A DNA stretch of 5,032 nucleotides from Pseudomonadota bacterium (GTDB lineage: Bacteria; Pseudomonadota; Gammaproteobacteria; Xanthomonadales; Xanthomonadaceae): positions 1-5,032 of the forward strand of contig JAEWFH010000068.1 in assembly GCA_023388955.1 (NCBI GenBank). Direction: 5' to 3'. Below the pieces are notes generated by a model. It did not search any database and was not told the origin of the DNA. It worked only from the letters and a program-made list of their open reading frames with translations. Numbering within the stretch: the first letter of the stretch is position 1; each line of letters begins with the position of its first letter. Both the position numbers and the translations under genes were made by a program. Of this stretch, positions 1 to 4,366 are shown in pieces.

Positions 1-369
1 GACAACGCGGGCCTGCTGCTGCGCGGCACCAAGCGTGACGACGTGGAGCGTGGCCAGGTGCTGGCCAAGCCGGGTTCGATCACCCCGCACACCGGCTTCG
101 AGGCCGAGGTGTACGTGCTGAGCAAGGACGAGGGTGGCCGTCATACCCCGTTCTTCAAGGGCTACCGTCCGCAGTTCTACTTCCGCACCACCGACATCAC
201 CGGTGCCGTGACCCTGCCCGAGGGCGTGGAGATGGTGATGCCGGGCGACAACGTGAAGATGGCGGTCGAGCTGATCAACCCGATCGCGATGGACGAAGGC
301 CTGCGCTTCGCGATCCGCGAAGGTGGCCGCACCGTCGGCGCCGGCGTGGTGGCGAAGATCACCAAGTGA
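1..369 (+). CDS. tuf: Elongation factor Tu, C-terminal part (5' end outside window)
   Basis: EF-Tu is the GTPase that carries aminoacyl-tRNA to the ribosomal A site. The reading frame is open from base 1 to the TGA at 367-369, giving the last 122 residues of a protein usually near 395 residues. The visible part covers the end of domain 2 and all of domain 3. It includes the family blocks ERGQVLAKPGSI, LSKDEGGRHTPFFKGYRPQF, YFRTTDITG, EGVEMVMPGDNVKM and FAIREGGRTVGAGVVAKI. The alanine in FAIREGG, a site of kirromycin-resistance changes in E. coli as I recall, is unchanged. The protein ends in ITK rather than the VLG or VLS of E. coli. Position upstream of tRNA-Trp and secE matches the tufB copy in related bacteria, but a second tuf copy elsewhere cannot be judged from here. 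Confidence 0.97.
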   Translation, partial: DNAGLLLRGTKRDDVERGQVLAKPGSITPHTGFEAEVYVLSKDEGGRHTPFFKGYRPQFYFRTTDITGAVTLPEGVEMVMPGDNVKMAVELINPIAMDEGLRFAIREGGRTVGAGVVAKITK

Positions 370-378
370 CGCACCGGC

Positions 379-403
379 GCGCCCGGGCCTGCCCGGGCGC
401 CTT
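379..403 (+). terminator. GC-rich hairpin just after tuf, probable terminator
   Basis: A perfect inverted repeat, GCGCCCGGGC at 379-388 and GCCCGGGCGC at 391-400, begins 9 nt after the tuf stop codon. In practice it folds as a 9-bp stem with a 4-nt loop. Only three T residues (402-404 region, in CTTTG) follow, so as an intrinsic terminator it is weak on U-tract but strong on stem. It most likely ends or stabilises the tuf transcript. Some readthrough into tRNA-Trp and secE is possible. Confidence 0.55.
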
Positions 404-410
404 TGCCGGC

Positions 411-438
411 GCGTCATCCCTGCGAAAGCGGGGATCCA
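411..438. repeat. Palindromic repeat, copy 1 (GAAA-loop hairpin)
   Basis: The core ATCCCTGC-GAAA-GCGGGGAT at 416-435 forms an 8-bp stem, with one G-U pair, capped by a GAAA tetraloop. It resembles the dispersed GTCATTCCCGCGAAAGCGGGAATCC family that I recall from many proteobacterial genomes, including Xanthomonadales. Copy 2 starts 43 bp later, and the two agree at 22 of 28 positions by my alignment. A genome-wide count would settle whether it is a true dispersed family here. Confidence 0.6.
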
Positions 439-453
439 GGCTCACCGGCCGAT

Positions 454-481
454 GCGCCACCCCCGCGAAAGCGGGACTACA
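454..481. repeat. Palindromic repeat, copy 2 (degenerate, GAAA-loop hairpin)
   Basis: The core CCCGC-GAAA-GCGGG at 462-475 forms a perfect 5-bp stem with a GAAA tetraloop. The flanks of copy 1 are conserved on the left (GCGNCA) but the outer stem pairs are lost on the right. The right edge overlaps the TACAAT box at 478-483, so this copy either supplies or borders the promoter region of tRNA-Trp. Confidence 0.55.
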
Positions 482-489
482 ATCGCCGT
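478..489 (+). promoter_or_regulatory. Possible promoter -10 box for tRNA-Trp/secE-nusG
   Basis: TACAAT at 478-483 is a near-consensus sigma-70 -10 hexamer. It is followed directly by CGCCG, a GC-rich discriminator of the type common at stringently controlled stable-RNA promoters. No good -35 is present: the 16-18 bp spacings fall on GCCACC, CGCCAC and GCGCCA inside repeat copy 2, and there is no TGn extension. A start near 490 would give a leader of about 50 nt before the tRNA. The call rests mainly on the hexamer and on the need for a promoter between the tuf hairpin and the tRNA. Confidence 0.4.
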
Positions 490-493
490 AAAT

Positions 494-525
494 GGCAAGG
501 GCGGCGCAGGCCGCCATTGCCTTTT
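494..525 (+). terminator. Terminator-like hairpin with TTTT upstream of tRNA-Trp
   Basis: The outer arms GGCAA (494-498) and TTGCC (517-521) pair, one G-A mismatch follows, then GGCGGC (500-505) pairs with GCCGCC (510-515) around a GCAG loop. TTTT follows at 522-525. This is the better shaped of the two hairpins after tuf and may be its real terminator. It lies downstream of the TACAAT box and 14 nt before the tRNA, so it would also be transcribed at the start of any tRNA-Trp precursor. It could then act as attenuator or as a processing signal in the 5' leader. Confidence 0.5.
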
Positions 526-539
526 CCGGAACCCGTAAT

Positions 540-615
<76 letters not shown>

Positions 616-627
616 CCTGATGGCGCG

Positions 628-641
628 GCCGCGCAAGCGGC
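628..641 (+). other. Small GNRA-loop hairpin between tRNA-Trp and secE
   Basis: GCCGC-GCAA-GCGGC forms a perfect 5-bp stem with a GCAA tetraloop, 12 nt after the tRNA 3' end and 18 nt before the secE start. It may shield the secE mRNA 5' end after the tRNA is cut off, or set the folding of the secE initiation region, which lacks a clear Shine-Dalgarno. Function is inferred only from position. Confidence 0.35.
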
Positions 642-659
642 ACGCGTGGCCCGAATCGG

Positions 660-1037
660 ATGAACAGCAAGGTCGAGCAGCCCAGCCCCCAGAGCACCGC
701 CGACATCGCCAAGCACGTCGTCGCGGTACTGCTGGTCCTCGCCGGCGTGTTCGCCTTCTACTGGTTCGGCCAGTGGCCGGCCGGCGTCCGGGCCCTGGCC
801 GTCCTCGCCGGAGTGGTTGCCGGCGTCGCCCTGTTCATGACCACCAGCCTCGGTGCCCGGACCCGCGAGTTCCTTTCCGAGTCGCGCTTCGAGCTGCGCA
901 AGGTGGTCTGGCCGACCCGCCAGGAAGCCACCCGGACCACCTGGGTGGTGGCGCTCGCGGTGATCATCATCAGCCTGCTGCTGGCCGGCTTCGACGTGGT
1001 GATCCAGGCGGCGGTGAAGTGGCTGCTTGGCCAGTAA
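660..1037 (+). CDS. secE: Preprotein translocase subunit SecE
   Basis: SecE is the small essential subunit of the inner-membrane SecYEG protein-export channel and clamps SecY. The 125-residue product has three predicted membrane segments, at about residues 19-36, 42-60 and 95-117, the three-span form seen in E. coli. The conserved amphipathic helix and hinge, ending RFELRKVVWPTRQEA at about 76-90, precede the last segment, which is the part that supports function in one-span SecE proteins. The ATG at 660 is the only sensible start. No strong Shine-Dalgarno precedes it (only CGGA, directly adjacent), which is odd for an essential gene. The stop codon overlaps the nusG ribosome-binding site. 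The tRNA-Trp upstream and nusG downstream fit the standard secE-nusG unit. Confidence 0.97.
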   Translation: MNSKVEQPSPQSTADIAKHVVAVLLVLAGVFAFYWFGQWPAGVRALAVLAGVVAGVALFMTTSLGARTREFLSESRFELRKVVWPTRQEATRTTWVVALAVIIISLLLAGFDVVIQAAVKWLLGQ

Positions 1038-1041
1038 GGAG
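1036..1041 (+). promoter_or_regulatory. nusG ribosome-binding site that decides the start
   Basis: AAGGAG overlaps the secE stop codon (TAA at 1035-1037). It lies directly against the ATG at 1042 with no spacer, but 9 nt before the in-frame GTG at 1051. Normal spacing therefore favours the GTG start, with translation coupled to secE termination. Confidence 0.65.
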
Positions 1042-1050
1042 ATGACCCAG

Positions 1051-1647
1051 GTGCAAGAGCAGAACCAGGACCAGGACCAGGCCGCCGGCAACCGCCGCTG
1101 GTACGTGGTGCACGCCTATTCGGGATTCGAGAAGTCCGTCGCCCAGGCGCTGCGCGACCGGATCGCCCGTGCCGGGATGGAGGATCGCTTCGGCGACGTG
1201 CTGGTGCCGACCGAGGAAGTGGTGGAGATGCGCTCCGGCCAGAAGCGCCGTTCCGAGCGCAAGTTCTTCCCCGGCTACGTGCTGGTGCAGATCGCCACCC
1301 ACGACGAGGGCGGCATCCCGCGCATCGACAGCGAGTGCTGGCACCTGATCAAGGAAACCCCGAAGGTCATGGGCTTCATCGGCGGCACTGCCGACCGCCC
1401 GCTGCCGATCGCCGACCACGAGGCCGCGCAGATCCTCGACCGGGTCCAGGAAGGCGTCGAGAAGCCGCGCCCGAAGGTGTTGTTCGAGCCGGGCGAGATG
1501 GTCCGCGTCACCGACGGTCCGTTCAACGACTTCAACGGCGTGGTCGAGGAAATCAACTATGAGAAGAGCCGGCTCCGCGTCGCGGTGTCGATCTTCGGCC
1601 GCTCCACCCCGGTGGAGCTGGAGTTCGGGCAGGTCGAAAAGGCCTGA
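1051..1647 (+). CDS. nusG: Transcription termination/antitermination factor NusG
   Basis: NusG binds RNA polymerase through its N-terminal domain. It contacts Rho or ribosomal protein S10 through its C-terminal KOW domain. The product is 198 residues from GTG 1051, or 201 from ATG 1042. The NGN domain begins at RRWYVVHAYSGFEKSV (about 15-30). It carries PTEEVVEMRSGQKRRSERKF and FFPGYVLVQ, and ends with VMGFIGG and RPLPI. The KOW domain covers about 147-198, including GEMVRVTDGPFNDFNG and the terminal STPVELEFGQVEKA. Compared with E. coli NusG (181 residues), there is a Gln/Asp-rich N-terminal tail of about 10 residues. There is also an insertion around residues 86-95 (EGGIPRIDSE) that I recall in Xanthomonas NusG. 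I chose the GTG for Shine-Dalgarno spacing; the ATG remains possible. Confidence 0.95.
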   Translation: MQEQNQDQDQAAGNRRWYVVHAYSGFEKSVAQALRDRIARAGMEDRFGDVLVPTEEVVEMRSGQKRRSERKFFPGYVLVQIATHDEGGIPRIDSECWHLIKETPKVMGFIGGTADRPLPIADHEAAQILDRVQEGVEKPRPKVLFEPGEMVRVTDGPFNDFNGVVEEINYEKSRLRVAVSIFGRSTPVELEFGQVEKA

Positions 1648-1685
1648 ACCTTCCCCTGTGGCGCCCGCCGGGCGTCGCGCGAGGG

Positions 1686-1694
1686 TGCTATACT
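1686..1694 (+). promoter_or_regulatory. Extended -10 promoter for rplK (rplKAJL-rpoBC)
   Basis: TGCTATACT is a TGn extension plus the hexamer TATACT, starting 39 nt after the nusG stop. No -35 hexamer is visible at normal spacing, where the sequence is GC-rich (CGCCGG), as expected for an extended -10 promoter. Transcription would start near 1701 and give an rplK leader of roughly 144 nt. The position matches the PL11 promoter of E. coli. Confidence 0.6.
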
Positions 1695-1700
1695 GCTCGG

Positions 1701-1844
1701 CTCGCTCCCCAAAAGGGGCGGGCCGGTCCGCTTTCCGCCCGGCCCAGCCGGCGGGGGCAAGCCACAACGTGATGCCGGGGCACGATCCCTCCCGGCCCGA
1801 TGGGGAGCCCGCACAGGGCGTTCGCACCCGGAGAGACCATCCAG
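1701..1844 (+). promoter_or_regulatory. Structured rplK 5' leader, expected L1 target
   Basis: The leader is very GC-rich and holds several hairpins: CCCC-AAAA-GGGG at 1707-1718, a 7-bp stem GGGCCGG/CCGGCCC at 1720-1726 and 1739-1745, and GCCGGG/CCCGGC at 1774-1779 and 1791-1796. A fourth, CTCCC/GGGAG at 1789-1793 and 1803-1807, cannot form together with the third because they share bases 1791-1793. In E. coli, L1 represses rplKA by binding the leader near the rplK start. A site here is therefore expected, but I cannot align one with confidence. GGAG at 1830-1833, 11 nt before the ATG, is the likely Shine-Dalgarno. Confidence 0.5.
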
Positions 1845-2273
1845 ATGGCAAAGAAAGTAGTCGGCTACATCAAGCTGCAGGTCAAGGCCGGCCAGGCCAA
1901 CCCGTCGCCGCCCGTCGGCCCGGCGCTGGGCCAGCGCGGCCTGAACATCATGGAGTTCTGCAAGGCGTTCAACGCCGCCACGCAGAAGATGGAGCCGGGC
2001 CTGCCGATCCCGACCGTGATCACGGCCTACTCGGACCGTACCTTCACCTTCATCACCAAGACTCCCCCCGCCACCATCCTGCTGAAGAAGGCGGCTGGCG
2101 TGCAGGGCGGCTCCAAGCGCCCGAACACCGAGAAGGTGGGCAAGGTCACCCGTGCCCAGCTCGAGGAGATCGCCAAGGCGAAGGAGCCCGACCTGACCGC
2201 GGCGGACCTGGAAGCAGCAGTGCGCACCATCGCGGGTACCGCCCGTTCGATGGGTCTGTCGGTGGAGGGCTGA
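1845..2273 (+). CDS. rplK: 50S ribosomal protein L11
   Basis: L11 binds the 1070-region of 23S rRNA at the base of the L7/L12 stalk, and is needed for factor-dependent GTPase activity and for RelA activation. The product is 142 residues, exactly the E. coli length. The start MAKKVVGYIKLQVKAGQANP and the proline-containing segment SPPVGPALGQRGLNIMEFCK (21-40) mark the N-terminal domain, near which thiostrepton binds. The rRNA-binding C-terminal domain begins around residue 74 (TPPATILLKKAAG) and ends RTIAGTARSMGLSVEG. The ATG at 1845 was preferred over the upstream in-frame ATG at 1800, because family members start MAKK and a GGAG lies upstream. It is the first gene after the extended -10 promoter, and its stop lies 4 nt before rplA. 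Confidence 0.98.
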   Translation: MAKKVVGYIKLQVKAGQANPSPPVGPALGQRGLNIMEFCKAFNAATQKMEPGLPIPTVITAYSDRTFTFITKTPPATILLKKAAGVQGGSKRPNTEKVGKVTRAQLEEIAKAKEPDLTAADLEAAVRTIAGTARSMGLSVEG

Positions 2274-2277
2274 GGAC

Positions 2278-2979
2278 ATGGCAATGAACAAGCGTGAGAA
2301 GGCCATCAAGGCCGCCGTGGTCCCGGGCAAGGCCTACGCCTTCGACGAAGCGATCGGCATCATCAAGAACACCGCGCGGGCCAAGTTCGTCGAGTCCGTC
2401 GACGTAGCCGTGCGTCTGGGCGTGGATGCGCGCAAGTCCGACCAGCAGGTGCGCGGCTCGACCGTTCTGCCAGCCGGTACCGGCAAGACCGTGCGCGTGG
2501 CCGTGTTCGCCCCGGCCGGTGCCAAGGCCGATGAGGCCCTGGCTGCCGGCGCCGACATCGTCGGCATGGACGACCTGGCCGAGAAGATGCAGGCCGGTGA
2601 CCTGAACTACGACGTGGTGATCGCCACCCCGGACGCCATGCGCGTGGTCGGCAAGCTCGGCCAGCTGCTGGGTCCGCGTGGCCTGATGCCGAACCCGAAG
2701 GTCGGCACCGTGTCCCCGAACGCGGCCGAGGCGGTCAAGAACGCCAAGGGCGGCCAGGTGCGCTACCGCACCGACAAGGCCGGCATCATCCACTGCACCA
2801 TCGGCAAGATCGATTTCGAGGACGGCAAGCTCAAGGAGAACCTGGAGGCGCTGCTGTCGGACCTGGTGAAGGCCAAGCCGGCCACCGCCAAGGGCACCTA
2901 CCTGCAGAAGGTCTCGATCAGCTCCACCATGGGCCCCGGCGTGCCGGTGGACCAGTCGAGCCTCGCGCTCGCACGTTGA
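2278..2979 (+). CDS. rplA: 50S ribosomal protein L1
   Basis: L1 binds helices 76-78 of 23S rRNA and forms the mobile L1 stalk that moves deacylated tRNA out of the E site. In E. coli it also represses its own rplKA mRNA. The product is 233 residues (E. coli 234). Domain I is split around domain II (about residues 68-159). The signature GPRGLMPNPKVGTV is at 132-145, and the conserved STMGPG is near 216-221. Two starts compete, ATG 2278 and ATG 2284. I chose 2278 because GGAGG at 2264-2268 stands 9 nt upstream and the resulting MAxxKRxKAI matches the Xanthomonas protein as I recall it. The 4-nt gap to rplK implies coupled translation. Confidence 0.98.
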   Translation: MAMNKREKAIKAAVVPGKAYAFDEAIGIIKNTARAKFVESVDVAVRLGVDARKSDQQVRGSTVLPAGTGKTVRVAVFAPAGAKADEALAAGADIVGMDDLAEKMQAGDLNYDVVIATPDAMRVVGKLGQLLGPRGLMPNPKVGTVSPNAAEAVKNAKGGQVRYRTDKAGIIHCTIGKIDFEDGKLKENLEALLSDLVKAKPATAKGTYLQKVSISSTMGPGVPVDQSSLALAR

Positions 2980-2987
2980 TGCAACAG

Positions 2988-3015
2988 CGGTGGGCTGCGC
3001 CAGCGCGGCCCACCG
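2988..3015 (+). other. Strong stem-loop at the 5' end of the rplA-rplJ spacer
   Basis: Bases 2988-2999 pair with 3004-3015 to give a 12-bp stem with one U-G pair and a CCAG loop, starting 8 nt after the rplA stop. A TTTT tract occurs at 3021-3024, but five bases separate it from the stem, so it is a poor intrinsic terminator. Possible roles are a partial attenuator, a 3' stabiliser for rplKA, or the first domain of the rplJ leader. Confidence 0.45.
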
Positions 3016-3034
3016 GACGGTTTTGAGGGCGGTT

Positions 3035-3052
3035 GTCCCGGTTCGCCGGGGC
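3035..3052 (+). other. UUCG-loop hairpin before the L10 element
   Basis: CCCGG (3037-3041) pairs with CCGGG (3046-3050) around a TTCG loop. The stem extends by U-G and G-C pairs to 3035-3052, giving 7 bp. It sits just before the kink-turn stem and is probably part of the folded rplJ leader. Confidence 0.45.
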
Positions 3053-3055
3053 GAT

Positions 3056-3191
3056 GGCCGTCAAAGACCGCAGGCGCGGACAGCGCGTGGCGGGGGCGGG
3101 CAGGGAAGCTCCTACTGGCAGGGAATCGCCGCCGCCACAATCGGGTCCGCTTAATCCAGTCCCCCGGGGCCGGGCCTGCGCAGATGGTGCC
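3056..3191 (+). promoter_or_regulatory. Ribosomal protein L10 leader (autoregulatory mRNA element)
   Basis: This RNA element is bound by the L10-(L12)n complex, which represses rplJL translation when the proteins are in excess. The recognisable core is CCGTC (3058-3062), the bulge AAAGACC, then GCAGGC (3070-3075). These pair with GCCTGC (3174-3179), a short GCA bulge, and GATGG (3183-3187). The asymmetric internal loop is the kink-turn. The strands closely match the E. coli leader as I recall it (AAGACCGCAGGCG and CCTGCG...GACGGTG). Inside, GCGGAC (3076-3081) pairs with GTCCGC (3145-3150), and GTGGCGG (3087-3093) pairs with CCGCCAC (3132-3138). The conserved-looking CTTAAT follows at 3150-3155. 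Exact outer limits are uncertain. Confidence 0.85.
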
Positions 3192-3195
3192 GACC
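3181..3195 (+). repeat. 15-nt direct repeat, copy A (kink-turn 3' strand)
   Basis: CAGATGGTGCCGACC includes the GATGG strand that closes the L10 kink-turn stem. It recurs 74 nt downstream with one change (T3185 becomes C3259). CCTCC at 3195-3199, at its 3' edge, is complementary to the rplJ Shine-Dalgarno GGAGG at 3315-3319. Confidence 0.7.
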
Positions 3196-3196
3196 C

Positions 3197-3303
3197 TCCA
3201 GGTTTCCTGGAAACGGCCACCACCCGGACACCTCGCGGTGTCCCGGCACCGGGCCAGACGGTGCCGACCGGAGTACCACCGGCGTGCATGTCGCACCCGG
3301 TGG
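3197..3303 (+). promoter_or_regulatory. Hairpin array between the L10 element and rplJ
   Basis: Four consecutive hairpins fill this stretch. TCCAGG/CCTGGA has a TTT loop (3197-3211). GGACACC/GGTGTCC has a TCGC loop (3226-3243). CGGCACCG/CGGTGCCG (3244-3251 with 3259-3266) abuts the previous one and could stack on it. CCACCGG/CCGGTGG (3276-3282 with 3297-3303) has an inner GTGC/GCAC extension and one bulged C. The last ends 11 nt before the rplJ Shine-Dalgarno. They probably set access to the rplJ start; this is inferred from position and known E. coli control. Confidence 0.55.
3255..3269 (+). repeat. 15-nt direct repeat, copy B
   Basis: CAGACGGTGCCGACC matches copy A at 14 of 15 positions. 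Its GACGG (3257-3261) is a full Watson-Crick complement of CCGTC at 3058-3062, whereas copy A uses one G-U pair there. Its GGTGCCG (3260-3266) pairs locally with CGGCACC at 3244-3250. Confidence 0.7.
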
Positions 3304-3314
3304 AGTTGAAGTAC

Positions 3315-3320
3315 GGAGGA
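3315..3320 (+). promoter_or_regulatory. Strong rplJ Shine-Dalgarno
   Basis: GGAGGA stands 5 nt before the ATG at 3326. This fixes the rplJ start there rather than at the upstream in-frame ATG at 3284-region codons, which have no such site. Confidence 0.9.
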
Positions 3321-3325
3321 GTGCA

Positions 3326-3850
3326 ATGGCTCTCAATCTGACCCAGAAGCAGGAAGTCGTTGCCGAACTGGCCGAGGTCGCCGCCAAGGCGCACTCGCTG
3401 GTCGCCGCGGAGTACGTGGGCCTCACGGTCAGCCAGCTGACCGACCTGCGCAAGAAGGCCCGTGAGTCGGGCGTGTATCTGAAGGTTGCCAAGAACACGC
3501 TGGTCTCCCGGGCGGTGGAAGACACCGATTACGCCGTCGTCCAGGACGAGCTGGTCGGTCCGCTGCTGTACGCCTTCTCGCAGGAGGATCCCGGTGCTGC
3601 CGGACGCCTGATCAAGGAGTTCGCCAAGGCGAACGACAAGCTGAAGCCGCGCCTGGTCTCGATCGGCGGGCAGAAGTACCCGGGCACCCACGTGGATGTC
3701 CTGGCTTCGCTGCCGACCCGCGATGAAGCGCTGTCGATGCTGCTCAGCGTCATGACCCAGCCCGCCACCCAGCTGGTGCGCCTGCTCAGTGAGCCGGCGT
3801 CGCAGGTCACCCGCGTCATCAACGCGGCTGGCCAGGCGAAGGCGGCCTGA
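3326..3850 (+). CDS. rplJ: 50S ribosomal protein L10
   Basis: L10 anchors the L7/L12 dimers to 23S rRNA beside L11 and so forms the base of the factor-binding stalk. With L12 it represses its own mRNA. The product is 174 residues (E. coli 165). The N-terminal rRNA-binding domain starts MALNLTQKQEVVAEL, followed by AAEYVGLTVSQLTDLRKKAR (about 27-46) and the conserved KVAKNTLVSRA (53-63). The C-terminal helix (about 132-172), containing LSMLLSVMTQPATQLVRLLS and ASQVTRVI, carries the L12-dimer sites. The ATG at 3326 has an excellent ribosome-binding site. It follows a long structured leader that includes the L10 element, and precedes rplL by 71 nt. Confidence 0.97.
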   Translation: MALNLTQKQEVVAELAEVAAKAHSLVAAEYVGLTVSQLTDLRKKARESGVYLKVAKNTLVSRAVEDTDYAVVQDELVGPLLYAFSQEDPGAAGRLIKEFAKANDKLKPRLVSIGGQKYPGTHVDVLASLPTRDEALSMLLSVMTQPATQLVRLLSEPASQVTRVINAAGQAKAA

Positions 3851-3921
3851 AACCCCAGTTCGGTTCCGGTTTTCCCGTAACCAAAGTCGTTTCCAAAACA
3901 CATAACCCGAGGTAATACGCA
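3851..3921 (+). other. rplJ-rplL spacer with rplL ribosome-binding site
   Basis: This 71-nt spacer is clearly richer in A and T than its surroundings (for example TTTCCAAAACACATAA). I find no stable stem in it. GAGG at 3909-3912 lies 9 nt before the rplL ATG. A weakly folded, A-rich initiation region suits high rplL translation, since several L7/L12 copies are needed per L10. Confidence 0.6.
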
Positions 3922-4299
3922 ATGTCCCTGAGCAACGAGCAGATCATCGACGCGATCGCCGAGAAGACCCTCGTCGAGGTGATGGAGCTGGTCAAGGCGA
4001 TGGAGGAGAAGTTCGGTGTCTCCGCCGCCGCCCCGGTCGCCGTCGCCGCTGCCCCCGCCGCCGGCGGTGCCGCCGCCGCCGAGGAGCAGACCGAGTTCAC
4101 CGTCGTGCTGAAGGCCGCCGGTGACAAGAAGGTCGAGGTCATCAAGGTCGTCCGCGCCATCACCGGCCTGGGCCTGAAGGAAGCCAAGGACCTGGTCGAG
4201 AGCGCGCCGAAGGAAGTGAAGGAAGGCGTCTCGAAGGAAGATGCCGAGAAGCTGAAGAAGGACCTCGAGGCAGCCGGCGCTGCCGTCGAAGTCAAGTAA
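3922..4299 (+). CDS. rplL: 50S ribosomal protein L7/L12
   Basis: L7/L12 is the multi-copy acidic stalk protein that recruits EF-Tu, EF-G, IF2 and release factors and stimulates their GTPase activity. The product is 125 residues. The N-terminal dimerisation domain, which binds L10, is at about 1-32 (MSLSNEQIIDAIAEKTLVEV). The flexible Ala/Pro/Gly hinge spans about 33-54 (AAAPVAVAAAPAAGGAAAAE). The C-terminal factor-binding domain spans about 55-125, with EKTEFT-like EQTEFTVVL, KKVEVIKVVRAITGLGLKEA and KDLVESAPKEVKEGVSKEDA. The start at 3922 has GAGG 9 nt upstream. The gene is co-transcribed with rplJ and followed by an attenuator-like hairpin before rpoB. Confidence 0.98.
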   Translation: MSLSNEQIIDAIAEKTLVEVMELVKAMEEKFGVSAAAPVAVAAAPAAGGAAAAEEQTEFTVVLKAAGDKKVEVIKVVRAITGLGLKEAKDLVESAPKEVKEGVSKEDAEKLKKDLEAAGAAVEVK

Positions 4300-4310
4300 G
4301 CAGTAGTTGC

Positions 4311-4332
4311 GTCGCCAGGCAGCATCGGCGAC
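4311..4332 (+). other. Small stem-loop after rplL
   Basis: GTCGCC (4311-4316) pairs with GGCGAC (4327-4332) around a 10-nt loop. It lies 11 nt after the rplL stop and 6 nt before the attenuator-like hairpin. It is of modest stability and may simply be part of the folded spacer. Confidence 0.3.
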
Positions 4333-4338
4333 CACCTG

Positions 4339-4366
4339 AGGCTGGGGGCGAAAGCCCCCGGCCTTT
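4339..4366 (+). terminator. rplL-rpoB attenuator-like hairpin
   Basis: Bases 4339-4349 pair with 4354-4364 in a continuous stem that includes GGGGGC/GCCCCC, one U-G pair and a GAAA tetraloop. It is followed by a short TTT (4364-4366). The short U-tract suggests partial rather than full termination. In E. coli an attenuator after rplL lets only a minority of polymerases continue into rpoBC, and this hairpin, about 40 nt after rplL, is the obvious counterpart. An overlapping hairpin CGGCC-TTT-GGCCG (4359-4371) would break its lower stem. Confidence 0.7.

Noticed and set aside
970..1851. 293-codon open frame on the minus strand opposite nusG
   Set aside because: It is a shadow of nusG codon bias, with no recognisable domain.
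2284..2979. Alternative rplA start at the second ATG (2284), 7 nt after GAGGA
   Set aside because: GGAGG at 2264-2268 gives good spacing to ATG 2278, and the longer N-terminus matches the L1 family start.
3033..3341. 102-codon + strand frame inside the rplJ leader
   Set aside because: It is explained by RNA structure. It has no Shine-Dalgarno and no family resemblance, and it overlaps the rplJ start in another frame.
2918..3922. 334-codon open frame on the minus strand over the rplJ leader and rplJ
   Set aside because: It crosses a conserved RNA leader and a certain ribosomal protein gene. No family features or ribosome-binding site support it.
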